Source of the DNA: Microbacterium natoriense
Lineage (GTDB): Bacteria; Actinomycetota; Actinomycetes; Actinomycetales; Microbacteriaceae
Assembly (NCBI RefSeq): GCF_030816295.1
Contig: NZ_JAUSXV010000001.1
Span: 3,782,001 to 3,846,000, forward strand
Length of the DNA: 64,000 bases
Reading direction: 5' to 3'
The notes beneath the pieces are model-generated. The model was not told the origin of the DNA and did not search any database. It was given only the letters and a program-made list of their open reading frames with translations. Each line of letters begins with the position of its first letter. The first letter of the stretch is position 1. Below, one piece after another: positions 7,805 to 16,276 of the stretch. The position numbers and the translations under genes are program-made.

Positions 7805-8673
7805 GCCGGAACGCGACGCAGCTTCGCCATCGGCGCGCGCTCGCTGTCGAACACGCGCTTGACTCCGTCGCCGAGCGCCTTCTCGATCACGCGGATGTCG
7901 CGCACCAGGTGCTCGAGCCCCGCGGGCTCGAGCGAGGCCGCATGATCGGAGCCCCACATCGTGCGGTCCAGCGTGATGTGCCGTTCGACCGCGACGGCGC
8001 CGAGCGCGACGGCGGCGAGGGAGATCTGCAGGCCACGCTCATGACCGGAGTACCCGACCGGGATACCGGCGTAACGATCGCGCAGCGTGGAGATCACGCG
8101 CAGGTTCGCCTCTTCCGGCTCCAGCGGGTACGTCGAGGTCGCGTGCATGAGGACGACACGGTCGGTGCCCAGCGCCTCCAGCGCTCGGTCGATCTGCTCG
8201 ATCGTCGACATGCCCGTCGAGAGGATGATCGGCTTGCCCGTCTCACGCAGGCGGACCAGCAGCTCGGTGTCGGTGAGGCTCGCCGAGGCGACCTTGTGGG
8301 CGACCACGTTCAGGTCCTCGAGGAAGTCGACGCTGGGCACGTCCCACGGCGAGGCGAACCAGTCGAGGCCGAGCATGGTCGCGTAGTCGCCGATCTCGAT
8401 GTACTCGTCGCGGCCGAACTCGACACGACGGCGGTAGTCGAGGTAGCTCATGGTTCCCCACGGCGTCTCGCGCGGCACGTCGCGCATGTGCTCCGGCGTG
8501 GAGATCTCCGGCGTGCGCTTCTGGAACTTCACGGCGTCGGCCCCCGCCCGCGCGGCCACGTCGATGAGCTTCTTGGCGATCTCGACGTCGCCGTTGTGGT
8601 TGAGGCCGATCTCGGCGATCGCATAGGCGGGATGGCCGCCGCCGATCACGTGCGATCCGATGCTGACAGTCAT
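7801..8673 (-). CDS. neuB: N-acetylneuraminate synthase family protein (NeuB catalytic domain only)
   Basis: A 290-residue TIM-barrel enzyme that condenses phosphoenolpyruvate with an N-acetyl-mannosamine-type sugar to make sialic or a related nonulosonic acid. Family motifs include AEIGLNHNGDVEIAKKLID (about 20), AVKFQKR (about 46), STGMST, and GYSGHERG near 205, followed by ERHITLDRTMWGSDHA. The usual C-terminal SAF (antifreeze-like) domain of about 60 residues is missing, because the protein ends just after the barrel. It is coupled by ATGA to the downstream glycosyltransferase gene and lies 84 bases after neuA. The exact sugar made cannot be read from sequence. Confidence 0.88.
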   Translation of the reverse strand: MTVSIGSHVIGGGHPAYAIAEIGLNHNGDVEIAKKLIDVAARAGADAVKFQKRTPEISTPEHMRDVPRETPWGTMSYLDYRRRVEFGRDEYIEIGDYATMLGLDWFASPWDVPSVDFLEDLNVVAHKVASASLTDTELLVRLRETGKPIILSTGMSTIEQIDRALEALGTDRVVLMHATSTYPLEPEEANLRVISTLRDRYAGIPVGYSGHERGLQISLAAVALGAVAVERHITLDRTMWGSDHAASLEPAGLEHLVRDIRVIEKALGDGVKRVFDSERAPMAKLRRVPA

Positions 8674-8756
8674 GATTCCTCCGGTCGTCGAATGCCTTCT
8701 CTCCTGGGTACGCGCCGAGAGTGAACATCGCGCGACGCCGGGGTTACCGGAGCGCG

Positions 8757-9902
8757 TCAGCTCGACAACACGCGTTCGACCAGTTCGCGAACAGCTCCCC
8801 TACCGCCCTCGCGGGACAGCACGGCCCTCGCCTCCGCGATCACGAGCGGATGCGCGTTCGCCACTGCGACCGGCCAGCCGACGATGCGCATGGCAGGCAG
8901 GTCGTTCACGTCGTTGCCGAGGTAGGCGACGTCGGCGAGGTCGAGGCGGTTCTCGGCGGCCCAGGCACGCAGGGCTGTCGCCTTGTCGTCGATGCCGTGC
9001 AGCACCGGCACCTGCAGCTTCTCGGCGCGCGCGCGCACCACGGCGTTCACCTCGGTCGAGAGGATCAGCATCGGCACTCCAGCCTTGCGCAGCAGCGCGA
9101 CCCCCATACCGTCCTCGCGGCTCACCTGCACGCGCTCTCCGCCGTCCGCGTCGATGATCGCCGTGTCGTCGGTGTGGACTCCGTCGAAGTCGGTCACGAC
9201 CGCCTTCACCGGGATGGGATGCTCCGCCTCGTGCAGTGCAGCGAGGGAGCGGGCGATGCGCAGCTGCTGCTCGTCGTCGATCTCGATCGCCGTCCACTCC
9301 GGGACTTCTGCGATGGCCGTGCGGCCGAAGAACCGATGCCCGCTCTGGCGGAACCCGGCCGCCGAGAACACGTAGAACGCGCCGGTCTCGAGATAGTGCG
9401 GTTCGCGGTCCTGGCGCCGAAGCCGGTACGCGGCGTCGTGATTGATCGCCAGTGCCGCGCCGTCGGCATCCCTCCGCCAGAGGAATCCGTAGGTCTCGAA
9501 CGCCGAGAAGACACTGTCGGCCTCGCCATTGCGCACCTGCGCGACCGCCGCGGCCAGGGCGTCGGGCGGGATGAACGCTGAGGTCGCCTGCAGGAAGGCG
9601 ATCACGTCGACCTGTTCTCCTGCGGAAGCGAGCTCGTCGAGAGCATGCATGATCGCGCTCTCGGACGTCGCCGTGTCCCCGGAGATCTCCGCAGGGCGGC
9701 GGATGACACGCGCGCCTGCGGCCGCGCTGACTCCGGCGATCTCGTCGTCGTCGGTCGACACCACGACGAGATCGATGCCGTCGGCGGCGAAAGCCGCGCG
9801 CACCGCCCTCGCCACGAGAGGCACCCCGCCGACCTTCTGCACGTTCTTTCGCGGCACCTGCTTCGACCCGCCGCGCGCGGGGATGATCGCCACTGTCGTC
9901 AT
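8757..9902 (-). CDS. neuA: Acylneuraminate cytidylyltransferase fused to KdsC-like HAD phosphatase
   Basis: 381 residues with two domains. Residues 1-225 or so are a CMP-sialic acid synthetase, starting with the CTP-binding loop IPARGGSKQVPRKN. Residues 230-381 or so are a HAD phosphatase with DFDGVHTDD (nucleophile Asp) and GNDVNDLPAM, like KdsC. The fusion would remove the 9-phosphate and activate the sugar with CTP. The start at 9902 has GAGGA upstream and overlaps the previous stop (ATGA). An upstream ATG at 9923 is a weaker alternative. The order GT2, polysialyltransferase, neuA, neuB, GT forms a complete branch from sugar to surface glycan. Confidence 0.88.
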   Translation of the reverse strand: MTTVAIIPARGGSKQVPRKNVQKVGGVPLVARAVRAAFAADGIDLVVVSTDDDEIAGVSAAAGARVIRRPAEISGDTATSESAIMHALDELASAGEQVDVIAFLQATSAFIPPDALAAAVAQVRNGEADSVFSAFETYGFLWRRDADGAALAINHDAAYRLRRQDREPHYLETGAFYVFSAAGFRQSGHRFFGRTAIAEVPEWTAIEIDDEQQLRIARSLAALHEAEHPIPVKAVVTDFDGVHTDDTAIIDADGGERVQVSREDGMGVALLRKAGVPMLILSTEVNAVVRARAEKLQVPVLHGIDDKATALRAWAAENRLDLADVAYLGNDVNDLPAMRIVGWPVAVANAHPLVIAEARAVLSREGGRGAVRELVERVLSS

Positions 9903-11248
9903 CGTCCTCGTATCGCCTTCCATGCTCGTCCAGCCCGACGTCTGACGCCGAGCGCGGTCAGCCGCAGCTCTTCGGCCCGTCCGATGCCGCCCGCCGGCCG
10001 GAGCGCGCGCTGCACCGGAGTCGGCGCGGGGGCGCCTGGTAGACGCAGCGCGGCCAATCGTGCGGGCCCGAAGTAGCGATCGCGCTCGGTCTGCTCCAGC
10101 GTTCCGAGCAACCGCTCGGCCCGAGGGCGCAGGTGGGCGGCGATCTCGGGCTGCATCGCGTATCCGACCGCATCGACGAGGAGCTGCAGCGCCCCGACAT
10201 CCGTCCACCTGCCGTCCGTACGGGTGAGTGCGTCGACGATCGTGGCGGGTATCCGATTGCTGTTCTCGAAGGGGGTGAGGCGGGAGAGCACAGTTTCGTT
10301 CCCCGCCGATCCGATCTCGCGCCCCTGCAGGGCGCGGACGGTCGGGAGAGCGGTGGAGAAGCCTGCGACCACCGCAAGCGCGTCGAGACGTTCGGCGAGG
10401 AGCTCCGCGGCGAGCGGGCCCCGGTACTCGACGAACTCGACGTCGTGGAACGCGGCCCTGCTCCGAAGGGCATCCGTGAACCGAGGCGGCGCAGAGGGGT
10501 GGGGCTTGAAGACGATGCGCTCCGGCGACCAGGAGACTGCGCGATCGATCATCTCGACCTGCATCGCCACCTCCTCGGTCTCGGTGGCGAGTCCGAGCGC
10601 AGCCAGGTACTGGCCGAGGACGAGCACGGTCGACGAATCCGTGTCGAGCGATTCGCGATCGGCCGTCTCATCGGCCGTCTCGGCGAGCGCCGCGCCGAAC
10701 AGCGCGGCCGGCACCGGCACCGCGGAAGCCAGCGGCGATCCAACGAGCGGCGTCACGCCCGGCACCACGTCGGCGTAGACCACACGCACGATGCGAGCGG
10801 CGATCGTGTGCGGCAGCTTCACCCGCATCGGCGAGTAGGTCATCAGGCCATCGCCGACGATCGTGACGGGCGCTCCGGGGAACAGCGTCATGAGGGTCCG
10901 AGCCGGTGCCACCTGCGGGCTCTGCACGAACAGCTCGACCTCTCCCCGATCGAGACTCCACGCCCTGGTCAGCAGACGCTCGAGCACGGGCAGGTCGGCG
11001 TCGCGCGGCCTCCACGAACTCGGATGCGTGGCTCCCAGCAGCTCATCGAGGTCCTCGATGCGGTCGAACCGGTCGCGCAGCGACCGCAGGGCGGGATCGG
11101 TGCGGATGCTGCGGCTGATCTCGGGTATCCGCGACGAGGTGAACGGCACGAGCACCCGCTCGCCCCTCGTGCCGAGCAGACCGCCGTCGATCGCCGCCGC
11201 GGCAGTGGCAAGCCCATAGGCGCTGTGCACCGCGAAGATCTGCGTCAT
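9899..11248 (-). CDS. Polysialyltransferase family glycosyltransferase
   Basis: A 449-residue protein with the features of the alpha-2,8-polysialyltransferase family (PF07388). These are an HP motif in ERIVFKPHPSAPPRF (about residue 255) and an S/T-rich loop in VVAGFSTALPTVRAL (about 310), which in bacterial NeuS-type enzymes bind CMP-sialic acid. This suits its place directly upstream of the CMP-sugar synthetase. It probably adds sialic or a related nonulosonic acid to a cell-surface acceptor. Both gene junctions are ATGA overlaps. Confidence 0.8.
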   Translation of the reverse strand: MTQIFAVHSAYGLATAAAAIDGGLLGTRGERVLVPFTSSRIPEISRSIRTDPALRSLRDRFDRIEDLDELLGATHPSSWRPRDADLPVLERLLTRAWSLDRGEVELFVQSPQVAPARTLMTLFPGAPVTIVGDGLMTYSPMRVKLPHTIAARIVRVVYADVVPGVTPLVGSPLASAVPVPAALFGAALAETADETADRESLDTDSSTVLVLGQYLAALGLATETEEVAMQVEMIDRAVSWSPERIVFKPHPSAPPRFTDALRSRAAFHDVEFVEYRGPLAAELLAERLDALAVVAGFSTALPTVRALQGREIGSAGNETVLSRLTPFENSNRIPATIVDALTRTDGRWTDVGALQLLVDAVGYAMQPEIAAHLRPRAERLLGTLEQTERDRYFGPARLAALRLPGAPAPTPVQRALRPAGGIGRAEELRLTALGVRRRAGRAWKAIRGR

Positions 11249-12225
11249 GCGCGACTCCTCGCCCTGCGCAGCAGCGGTGCGAGCACACGGCGGCGCGGTC
11301 CGTCCAGACGTCCGACGACGGCATCGACCTCGTCGACGGGCAGGCGGCCCAGCAGCTCGCGGATGCCCGACCGCATCTCCCCTCGCAGCGAGGGCGTCAT
11401 CCGTCGCGCACGCACGAGGTGCCGCGAGCTGAGCGCGAGCACCGTCCAGGTGGCCTTGGGCAGGAATCGCCCCGCATCGGCATCCGCCTCGACCACGTCG
11501 ATGACTTCTCTCATCGCACGCACGAAATCGAGCTGCCGCCGATCGCGCACCTGGGTGAGCGAGGTGGGGACACCGCGACGGTACAGCAGAGCCGGCGCGT
11601 CGACGACGGCGAACGACTGCGCCTGCAGATGCAGCCGCCAGATCCACGGTCGGTCCTCAGCCGTGAACAGGCCGGGCGAGAAGCCGGCGAGGCCCTGGTC
11701 GATGACCCGGCGGTGGAACATCCCGGCCCAGGCGAACGGGTAGTCGACCATGGTGGGCTCGTGCTCCGGAAGAATCGCGTCGCGCGGGGAGGCGACCCGT
11801 TCGCGCCACGGGAACGGTGCGCGTTTCACCATCCGCTTCGTGCCGGTGACCGTGACGTGGTCGGTGCGCACGAAGTCGCAGTCCAGTTCGCGCAGCCTCG
11901 CGGAGAGCACCTGCAGCCGCAGCGGCTGCATCCAGTCGTCACCGTCGAGGAAGCAGAAGTGATCTCCGTCGACGTGGTCGAGTCCCTGGTTGCGCGCACT
12001 GGCGAGCCCGAGCGGGCGAGGATTCGTCAGCACGACGGCGTCGTCGAAGCGATCCGCGTAGCGGCGCATCAGCGCACCGGTGTCGTCACGCGAACCGTCA
12101 TCGATCATGATGACCTTGAGGGCGGAGGTGTCCTCGAACTGCCGGGTGAGGGTCTCCAGCGTGGTCCCGATGTACGGGCCGGCGTCCTTGGCGGGGACGA
12201 TGACGGTCACAAGTGGCGTACGCAT
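11245..12225 (-). CDS. Glycosyltransferase family 2
   Basis: A 326-residue GT-A enzyme. It opens with VTVIVPAKDAGPYIGTTLETL, then MIDDGSRDDTG, and the metal-binding FLDGDDW near residue 92, the standard GT2 nucleotide-sugar site. There is no signal peptide or membrane anchor, so it acts in the cytoplasm. It is the first gene of the coupled five-gene sialic-acid cluster and likely builds the acceptor glycan. It is divergent from the unknown gene at 12329. Confidence 0.88.
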   Translation of the reverse strand: MRTPLVTVIVPAKDAGPYIGTTLETLTRQFEDTSALKVIMIDDGSRDDTGALMRRYADRFDDAVVLTNPRPLGLASARNQGLDHVDGDHFCFLDGDDWMQPLRLQVLSARLRELDCDFVRTDHVTVTGTKRMVKRAPFPWRERVASPRDAILPEHEPTMVDYPFAWAGMFHRRVIDQGLAGFSPGLFTAEDRPWIWRLHLQAQSFAVVDAPALLYRRGVPTSLTQVRDRRQLDFVRAMREVIDVVEADADAGRFLPKATWTVLALSSRHLVRARRMTPSLRGEMRSGIRELLGRLPVDEVDAVVGRLDGPRRRVLAPLLRRARSRA

Positions 12226-12328
12226 GGTGCCAGGGATGGTCGCACGCGTTCGTGGCCGATCGGGGACGACGAGGTGAACGCCGGGTGTCCTCGCCCTGGT
12301 TCCCAGGTCGATCGGCGACGATGGACGC

Positions 12329-13204
12329 ATGCCGCACCCGCACCGCCCCTCGTGGAGACCCGTGCTGCGCCATGGCTCCGACGTGCGCTGGCTCACGGCG
12401 CGGTCGTGGACGAACCGTTGGTATCCGCAGGGCGTCGACACCGGCCTGTTGCAGGGGCGGCGGATGCTGGCGATCAGCTGGTTCCGGCAGGATCGGAACC
12501 GCACGCACCTCGCCTCACGGGTCTCATTCATCGACCTCGCCCGTCCGCGGCGCTTCGACGTCGCGCTCGCGATCGAAGGCGACGACGGGGCGCTCGAGCC
12601 CGCGCGGATCCACGTCGGCGGGCTCGCATGGTTCGGCGATCGGCTTTTCGCCGCCGCGACCAGGCAGGGCGTCTGGGAGTTCGATCTGGCCGGCGTCCGA
12701 CGTGTCCAAGGGACGACCGCACGACGCCTGACCGGCGGCTCCCGCTCGAAGACGCTCGTCGCCGTGCGCGCCCGCGAGCATCCGATCGATCTGCGCTGTT
12801 CGTTCGTCGGGCGCGTGTTCGATGAGGCGGGGCGTTCGCTGCCACGTGTGCTGATCGGCGAATTCCGCTCAGGCGAGGAGGGCCGGATCGGGGAGTTCGA
12901 GCTGACTGCGCACGGGTTCGCTCCGGTCCGAGAGTTCACCCCAGGTGTCCGTCATATGCAGGGCGCGGCGCTCTGGGGACAGGACATCCTGATCTCGCAG
13001 TCCGACGGCCTGCGGCCGGGTGCGCTGTGGCGCGGGAGTTTCGGCGCAGTCGAACCAAGCGCGACGGCACTGCCCGCGGGGTGCCAGGACCTCGCGCTCG
13101 ACCCGCACCTTGGCATGCTCTGGTCGCTGGGTGAGCACCCGTGGCACCGAGTCGTACGCGGCGTCCCCTTCGCTACGCTGGGAATCGGAGAGGATCGCGC
13201 ATGA
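12329..13204 (+). CDS. Hypothetical protein, possible beta-propeller, paired with a lipoprotein
   Basis: A 291-residue protein that I do not recognise. It has several blade-like strand repeats (for example GGLAWFGDRLFAAATRQGVWEFDLAGV and ALWGQDILISQSDG), suggesting a beta-propeller. No signal peptide is visible. Its stop overlaps the start of the lipoprotein gene (ATGA), so the two are made together. GACGAT, six bases before the ATG, may be a weak leaderless -10 box. Confidence 0.6.
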   Translation: MPHPHRPSWRPVLRHGSDVRWLTARSWTNRWYPQGVDTGLLQGRRMLAISWFRQDRNRTHLASRVSFIDLARPRRFDVALAIEGDDGALEPARIHVGGLAWFGDRLFAAATRQGVWEFDLAGVRRVQGTTARRLTGGSRSKTLVAVRAREHPIDLRCSFVGRVFDEAGRSLPRVLIGEFRSGEEGRIGEFELTAHGFAPVREFTPGVRHMQGAALWGQDILISQSDGLRPGALWRGSFGAVEPSATALPAGCQDLALDPHLGMLWSLGEHPWHRVVRGVPFATLGIGEDRA

Positions 13205-13821
13205 CCGCTACACGACAGCGCCTTGCAAGGCGCGCGATCACGGCTCTGCTCGTCGGCCTGATATGCGCCCTGCCGCTCACCGGATGCTTCGTGATCCCGC
13301 TCATCGACGACCGATCGCCCTTCGACGATCCGTTCGGCACCAGCACGACCGACGTCGCGAACGCGCTGCCCGTCGTTCAGGAGGCTCTCGAACTCGTCGA
13401 CACACAGGACGGGCTGTGGCGATACGAGGTCCTGCGCGGGCAGGGGAACTGCGAAGGCGCGTGCGATCTGCACGTCGAGGTGCGCGTCGTCCCCTCCGGC
13501 ATCCTCTCTGCATATCCGGAGGTCGATCTTGAGAGCGACCCTTCGCTGATCATCGTTCCCGAGCAGGTGCTGCGCGATGTGCTCGTGGCCGTCGTCCCGG
13601 CCGCGGAGCAGCAGCGGGTCGATGTTCGTGTGGTGCCGGGCAACGGCGACGCCGGCAGCAGCGATCTCGGCGACGCAGCCGATGCTCTGTTCGGGCCGCT
13701 TCCCACCGATGGGCTCTCCGAGGAAGCGTTCGAGGTCGACGTGAACCACTCCGATGAGGTGTCGGTCAACGCGAACACCCGGGATCAGCAGAATGTCCTC
13801 GAAGCGATGGGATTGGCCTGA
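13201..13821 (+). CDS. Predicted lipoprotein of unknown function
   Basis: A 206-residue protein with a basic N-terminus, a hydrophobic stretch and the lipobox LTGC, whose Cys is about residue 29. It should therefore be lipid-anchored on the outer face of the membrane. The mature part is acidic and has no domain that I recognise. A longer start at 13141 would place a soluble tail before the signal and is rejected. The four-base overlap with the preceding gene supports the ATG at 13201. Confidence 0.75.
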   Translation: MTATRQRLARRAITALLVGLICALPLTGCFVIPLIDDRSPFDDPFGTSTTDVANALPVVQEALELVDTQDGLWRYEVLRGQGNCEGACDLHVEVRVVPSGILSAYPEVDLESDPSLIIVPEQVLRDVLVAVVPAAEQQRVDVRVVPGNGDAGSSDLGDAADALFGPLPTDGLSEEAFEVDVNHSDEVSVNANTRDQQNVLEAMGLA

Positions 13822-13850
13822 CTGCGGACGCTGCCGCGCCCAGGCGAAAG

Positions 13851-13856
13851 TAGACT
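13851..13856 (+). promoter_or_regulatory. Leaderless -10 box for DUF4229 gene
   Basis: TAGACT stands exactly six bases before the GTG start at 13863, leaving no room for a ribosome-binding site. Confidence 0.5.
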
Positions 13857-13862
13857 GAAAGA

Positions 13863-14144
13863 GTGAAGCCCGCACCGATCCTCGTCTACTCCGTGCTGCG
13901 GTTGCTGGCGTTCCTCCTCCCGCTCGCGATCCTCTGGTACTTCTTCCCGATCTTCCGCGAGCTGTGGTGGCTGGCCGTGATCTTCGCCGCGCTCATCGGT
14001 GTCAGCATCTCGATGCTGTTCCTGCGCGCGCCGCTGTCCGAGGCGTCGGCCGACCTCTACGAGCGCCGGCGCACCCGCACCACGACGGGCCAGGAGGACG
14101 CCGAGGCCGAAGACGAGGTTCTCGACAAGGACGCCGAGGCCTGA
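13863..14144 (+). CDS. DUF4229 domain-containing small membrane protein
   Basis: A 93-residue protein with two hydrophobic helices (about residues 10-28 and 35-52) and a charged C-terminal tail, matching the DUF4229 family of actinobacteria. These genes characteristically lie next to menaquinone genes, as here (convergent with menA, nine bases between the coding ends). Function is unknown. The start is GTG with an upstream TAGACT box, suggesting a leaderless mRNA. Confidence 0.8.
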   Translation: MKPAPILVYSVLRLLAFLLPLAILWYFFPIFRELWWLAVIFAALIGVSISMLFLRAPLSEASADLYERRRTRTTTGQEDAEAEDEVLDKDAEA

Positions 14145-14153
14145 GCCCCGGCG

Positions 14154-15137
14154 TCAGCCGACGAACGCCCAGAACAGCGCGCCGGCGTACAGCAGCGCCG
14201 CGAGCGAGGTCAGCGCGAGCGCGATGACGAGTTCCGCCGGCTTGCGGTACGTCCACACGATCAGCAGTGCGGGCAGGGCCGCGAGCAGGGCGAGCAGCGC
14301 GATCCACGCGATCGGGAAGAGCAGCGCGAGCAGCACGGCGATCACGAACGGCGCGAGCACGAACAGCGTGAACAGCACCTGCGTCGCGCGCTTGCCGATC
14401 AGCACCGTGAGGGTGCGCTTTCCCACCAGGCGGTCCTGATCGATGTCGCGGAGATTGTTGGCGAGCAGCACTGCGCACGCGAACAGCCCCGCGGCGATCG
14501 CCCCGAGCCACGCCTGCTGCGGCAGCGCGAAGATCTGCACCCACGTCGTTCCCAGTGTCGCGACGAGGCCGAAGAAGACGAACACGAAGACCTCGCCGAG
14601 GCCGAAGTAGCCGTACGGGCGCTTGCCGCCGGTGTAGAACCACGCGGCGATGATGCACACGGCGCCGACCGCCAGCATCCACCACTGCTGAGTGCGGATC
14701 ACGATCGCGATGCCGACCAGCGCGGCGAGCGCGAAGAACACCAGTCCGATGATCAGCACCGTGCGCGGCCTCACGCGACCCGACGCGGTCAGTCTCGCAG
14801 GACCGACGCGGTGGGCGTCGGTGCCGCGGATGCCGTCGCTGTAGTCGTTCGTGAAGTTCACGCCGATCTGCAGGAACACCGCGACCGCGAGACAGGCGAG
14901 CGCGATGACCCAGTGGAACTCCGGCCCGGTGCTGCGGGCGGCTCCGGTGCCGATCACGACCGGCGCGATCGCGAGCGGCAGCGTGCGCAGACGGGCGGCG
15001 CCGATCCAGTCACGGGCCGTCACCGGGCCCGCCTCGACGATCGGCTTCTTCGCCGGGTTGCCGCTCGTGCGGGTCGCCGTACGAGTGCTCTTCTTCTTGC
15101 TCGCGCTCTTGTTCTTGCGCTGTGAGGATGCTGCCAC
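14154..15137 (-). CDS. menA: 1,4-dihydroxy-2-naphthoate polyprenyltransferase MenA
   Basis: A 327-residue UbiA-superfamily prenyltransferase with eight to nine membrane helices. It attaches the polyprenyl tail to 1,4-dihydroxy-2-naphthoate in menaquinone synthesis. The two Asp-rich motifs that bind Mg-diphosphate are visible: NDYSDGIRGTD (about residue 97) and NNLRDIDQD (about 226). A lysine/serine-rich N-terminal extension of about 35 residues precedes the core. The start is GTG at 15137, with TAGGAT exactly six bases upstream, so a leaderless transcript is likely. Confidence 0.93.
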   Translation of the reverse strand: MAASSQRKNKSASKKKSTRTATRTSGNPAKKPIVEAGPVTARDWIGAARLRTLPLAIAPVVIGTGAARSTGPEFHWVIALACLAVAVFLQIGVNFTNDYSDGIRGTDAHRVGPARLTASGRVRPRTVLIIGLVFFALAALVGIAIVIRTQQWWMLAVGAVCIIAAWFYTGGKRPYGYFGLGEVFVFVFFGLVATLGTTWVQIFALPQQAWLGAIAAGLFACAVLLANNLRDIDQDRLVGKRTLTVLIGKRATQVLFTLFVLAPFVIAVLLALLFPIAWIALLALLAALPALLIVWTYRKPAELVIALALTSLAALLYAGALFWAFVG

Positions 15138-15143
15138 GGAGGA

Positions 15144-15149
15144 ATCCTA
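15144..15149 (-). promoter_or_regulatory. Leaderless -10 box for menA
   Basis: On the minus strand TAGGAT is followed by TCCTCC and the GTG start at 15137. The six-base spacing matches the other leaderless genes in the window. Confidence 0.5.
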
Positions 15150-15201
15150 GTAGGCGTGGCTTTGCGGGCCGCGTTCAGTCCTCGATCTCGAACGGCATCC
15201 G

Positions 15202-15276
15202 TTCCGGAGGAGAACTCGCGTTCAGAAGGAGGAATCCGCGCAGATCCTCCTCCACACCGCGAGTTCTCCTTCCGAA
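15202..15276. repeat. Nested imperfect inverted repeat upstream of menA
   Basis: Outer arms TTCCGGAGGAGAACTCGCG (15202-15220) and CGCGAGTTCTCCTTCCGAA (15258-15276) differ at two positions. Inner arms GGAGGA (15228-15233) and TCCTCC (15245-15250) pair inside them. It could terminate the reductase transcript before menA, or be a copy of a dispersed palindromic repeat. No T tract follows. Confidence 0.65.
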
Positions 15277-15305
15277 CGAGCGCGGCGGATACGACAGCGG
15301 GTGGC

Positions 15306-15950
15306 TTAGCGCCGGGTGAACGTCGCGTGGGTGACGCCGCTCTCGGCCACCTCATTGCGGACGGCGTAGTCGTTCTCGAGCCCACGCAGGCCGTCCCAGA
15401 TGCGTTCGCCGCTGCCGATCACGAGCGGGGCGACTGCGAGGTGCATCCGATCGATGAGCCCTGCGCGCAGGAACTGCCGCACGACGTCCACGCCGCCTCC
15501 GATGCGCACGTCCCCGTCGCCGGCGACTGCGGTCGCCTTCGCGAGCGCCTCCCCCGGCGTCGCCTCGACGAAGTGGAAGACCGTGCCGTTGGCGAACTCG
15601 ATCGACGGTCGCGCTGTGTGCGTCAGGACGAAGACCGGCACGTGGAACGGCGGCTCATCACCCCACCATCCCTTCCAGTCCGGCTCATCGCCGTGCTCGT
15701 GCAGGCCGAACATGCCGGCGCCCATGATCTCGGCGCCGACCTCTTCGAAGTACGCGGCCGCGTAGTCCTCGTCGAGCCCGGTCGTCCCCTCCCCGGAGGA
15801 ATCGCCGAGCACCCGGGCACGGAAGGTACGGGTCGACACGTAGGCGGCGACGAGGCGGCCCCAGTCGTCTCCGAAGGGGTTCTCTGGGGTCTGGTCGGTG
15901 GTGGTCGCGAATCCGTCGAGTGAGACGTTGAGGTCGGCGCGAACGGCCAT
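15306..15950 (-). CDS. Dihydrofolate reductase family protein (RibD C-terminal-like)
   Basis: A 214-residue protein of the RibD C-terminal/DHFR-like fold. It starts MAVRADLNVSLDGFATTTDQ and includes GGGVDVVRQFLRAGLIDRMHLAVAPLVIGSGERIW, the diagnostic stretch of this family. Members are NADPH-dependent reductases of unknown or varied substrate, and many are not true folate enzymes. It lies 22 bases after a DUF4287 gene on the same strand, suggesting one transcript. An upstream in-frame start at 16037 would overlap that gene and is rejected. Confidence 0.88.
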   Translation of the reverse strand: MAVRADLNVSLDGFATTTDQTPENPFGDDWGRLVAAYVSTRTFRARVLGDSSGEGTTGLDEDYAAAYFEEVGAEIMGAGMFGLHEHGDEPDWKGWWGDEPPFHVPVFVLTHTARPSIEFANGTVFHFVEATPGEALAKATAVAGDGDVRIGGGVDVVRQFLRAGLIDRMHLAVAPLVIGSGERIWDGLRGLENDYAVRNEVAESGVTHATFTRR

Positions 15951-15972
15951 GATGCTTCTCCTTGCCGTGGAG

Positions 15973-16263
15973 TCAGAGAGCGGGCTTGGTGTCTTTGCCG
16001 TCGAGCCACAGGGTGTCCGAGGCGTCGGCGTGCGCACCGTCGGTGCCGACGTGCTTGGCGCTGATCTGCGGGCCCTTGGTGATGACGTGCACGAGAGCCA
16101 TTCCGTATCCGCGCGAGAGGTCGTAGTCGGCCTTCAGCCACTCGAGAATCGGAGTGGCTTTGGTCTGCGGACCGAACCCCTTCTCGGTGGCGAGGTCGAC
16201 GAACTGGCGGGGTGTGAGCCCGGTCTTGGTCTCGATGTTGTCGAGGTATGCCTGGAACGACAT
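15973..16263 (-). CDS. DUF4287 domain-containing protein
   Basis: A 96-residue protein beginning MSFQAYLDNIETKTGLTPRQF, typical of DUF4287. The second half (YDLSRGYGMALVHVITKG) is also characteristic. No catalytic residues can be named. It lies between the cupin and the RibD-like reductase on the same strand with gaps of 13 and 22 bases, so the three genes look like one operon headed by the cupin. Confidence 0.82.
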   Translation of the reverse strand: MSFQAYLDNIETKTGLTPRQFVDLATEKGFGPQTKATPILEWLKADYDLSRGYGMALVHVITKGPQISAKHVGTDGAHADASDTLWLDGKDTKPAL

Positions 16264-16276
16264 GCTTTCTCCTGTC

